Of a DNA stretch of 15,881 bases, positions 15,836-15,881 are shown in pieces (positions within the stretch are counted from its first letter, which is position 1; every line of letters starts with the position of its first letter). The notes beneath the pieces were generated by a model, which saw only the letters and a program-made list of their open reading frames with translations, had not been told where the DNA came from and made no database searches. The stretch lies in contig JAFAQI010000540.1 of the NCBI GenBank assembly GCA_019246495.1, positions 1 through 15,881 of the forward strand, read 5' to 3'. The DNA is from Frankiales bacterium (GTDB taxonomy: Bacteria; Actinomycetota; Actinomycetes; JAFAQI01). Position numbers and translations under genes: made by a program.

Positions 15836-15881
15836 GTGACCAGGTGGGAGTACGCGACCGTGCCGCTGCTGGTGCACGCCA
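15836..15881 (+). CDS. DUF4177-like small protein, N-terminus only (partial)
   Basis: The window ends 15 codons into this frame. Translation from GTG begins TRWEYATVPLLVHA, the characteristic opening of short (about 50-60 aa) actinobacterial DUF4177 proteins. A small gene of this type (Rv3678A in M. tuberculosis) lies beside the same ATPase pair. Function unknown. The identification rests on a short match plus position. Confidence 0.65.
   Translation, partial: MTRWEYATVPLLVHA

Overview
The window is a high-GC stretch from an actinomycete (Actinomycetota). Evidence is the strongly GC-ending codon use, two WhiB-family proteins, GTG starts, TAnnnT-type -10 boxes directly before start codons, and a gene order matching a known actinobacterial neighbourhood. 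From memory, order and orientation follow the Mycobacterium tuberculosis block from dnaZX (Rv3721c) through ybaB, recR, ask and asd to the Rv3683 phosphoesterase, ponA2, whiB4, Rv3680/Rv3679 and Rv3678A, with much of the mycobacterial intervening material missing. Genus cannot be fixed from the sequence.

Region 1 (1-870) holds the 3' end of a CPBP-type membrane protease gene with an extra C-terminal domain, then divergent tRNA-Ser(GGA) and small SRP RNA genes. Region 2 (888-3676) is a replication/repair operon: dnaX, ybaB/ebfC, recR. A 66-bp inverted repeat closes it and faces a convergent lipoprotein gene (3766-4473). Region 3 (4545-6850) is the aspartate-pathway pair lysC-asd with overlapping stop/start; lysC carries a strong internal ribosome site for a separate regulatory subunit.

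Region 4 (6876-8804, minus strand) has an MFS transporter, a small LPXTG-like surface protein and tRNA-Pro(CGG). Region 5 (8832-12659) has a membrane-anchored metallophosphoesterase, a divergent YqeY gene, and a large bifunctional class A penicillin-binding protein with a PASTA domain. Region 6 (12861-15881) has a WhiB4/WblA regulator, two translationally coupled ArsA/Get3-like ATPases on the opposite strand, a second unrelated-subtype WhiB gene, and the first codons of a DUF4177-like gene.

Most of this is conserved chromosome core. I see no prophage, insertion sequence, CRISPR array or defence island. The most distinctive items are the 66-bp inverted repeat, the CPBP/PsbP-like fusion, the LPXTG miniprotein next to an MFS gene, the additional WhiB gene beside the ATPase pair, a set of probable leaderless starts, and a 16-bp tandem duplication exactly at the whiB4 stop codon.
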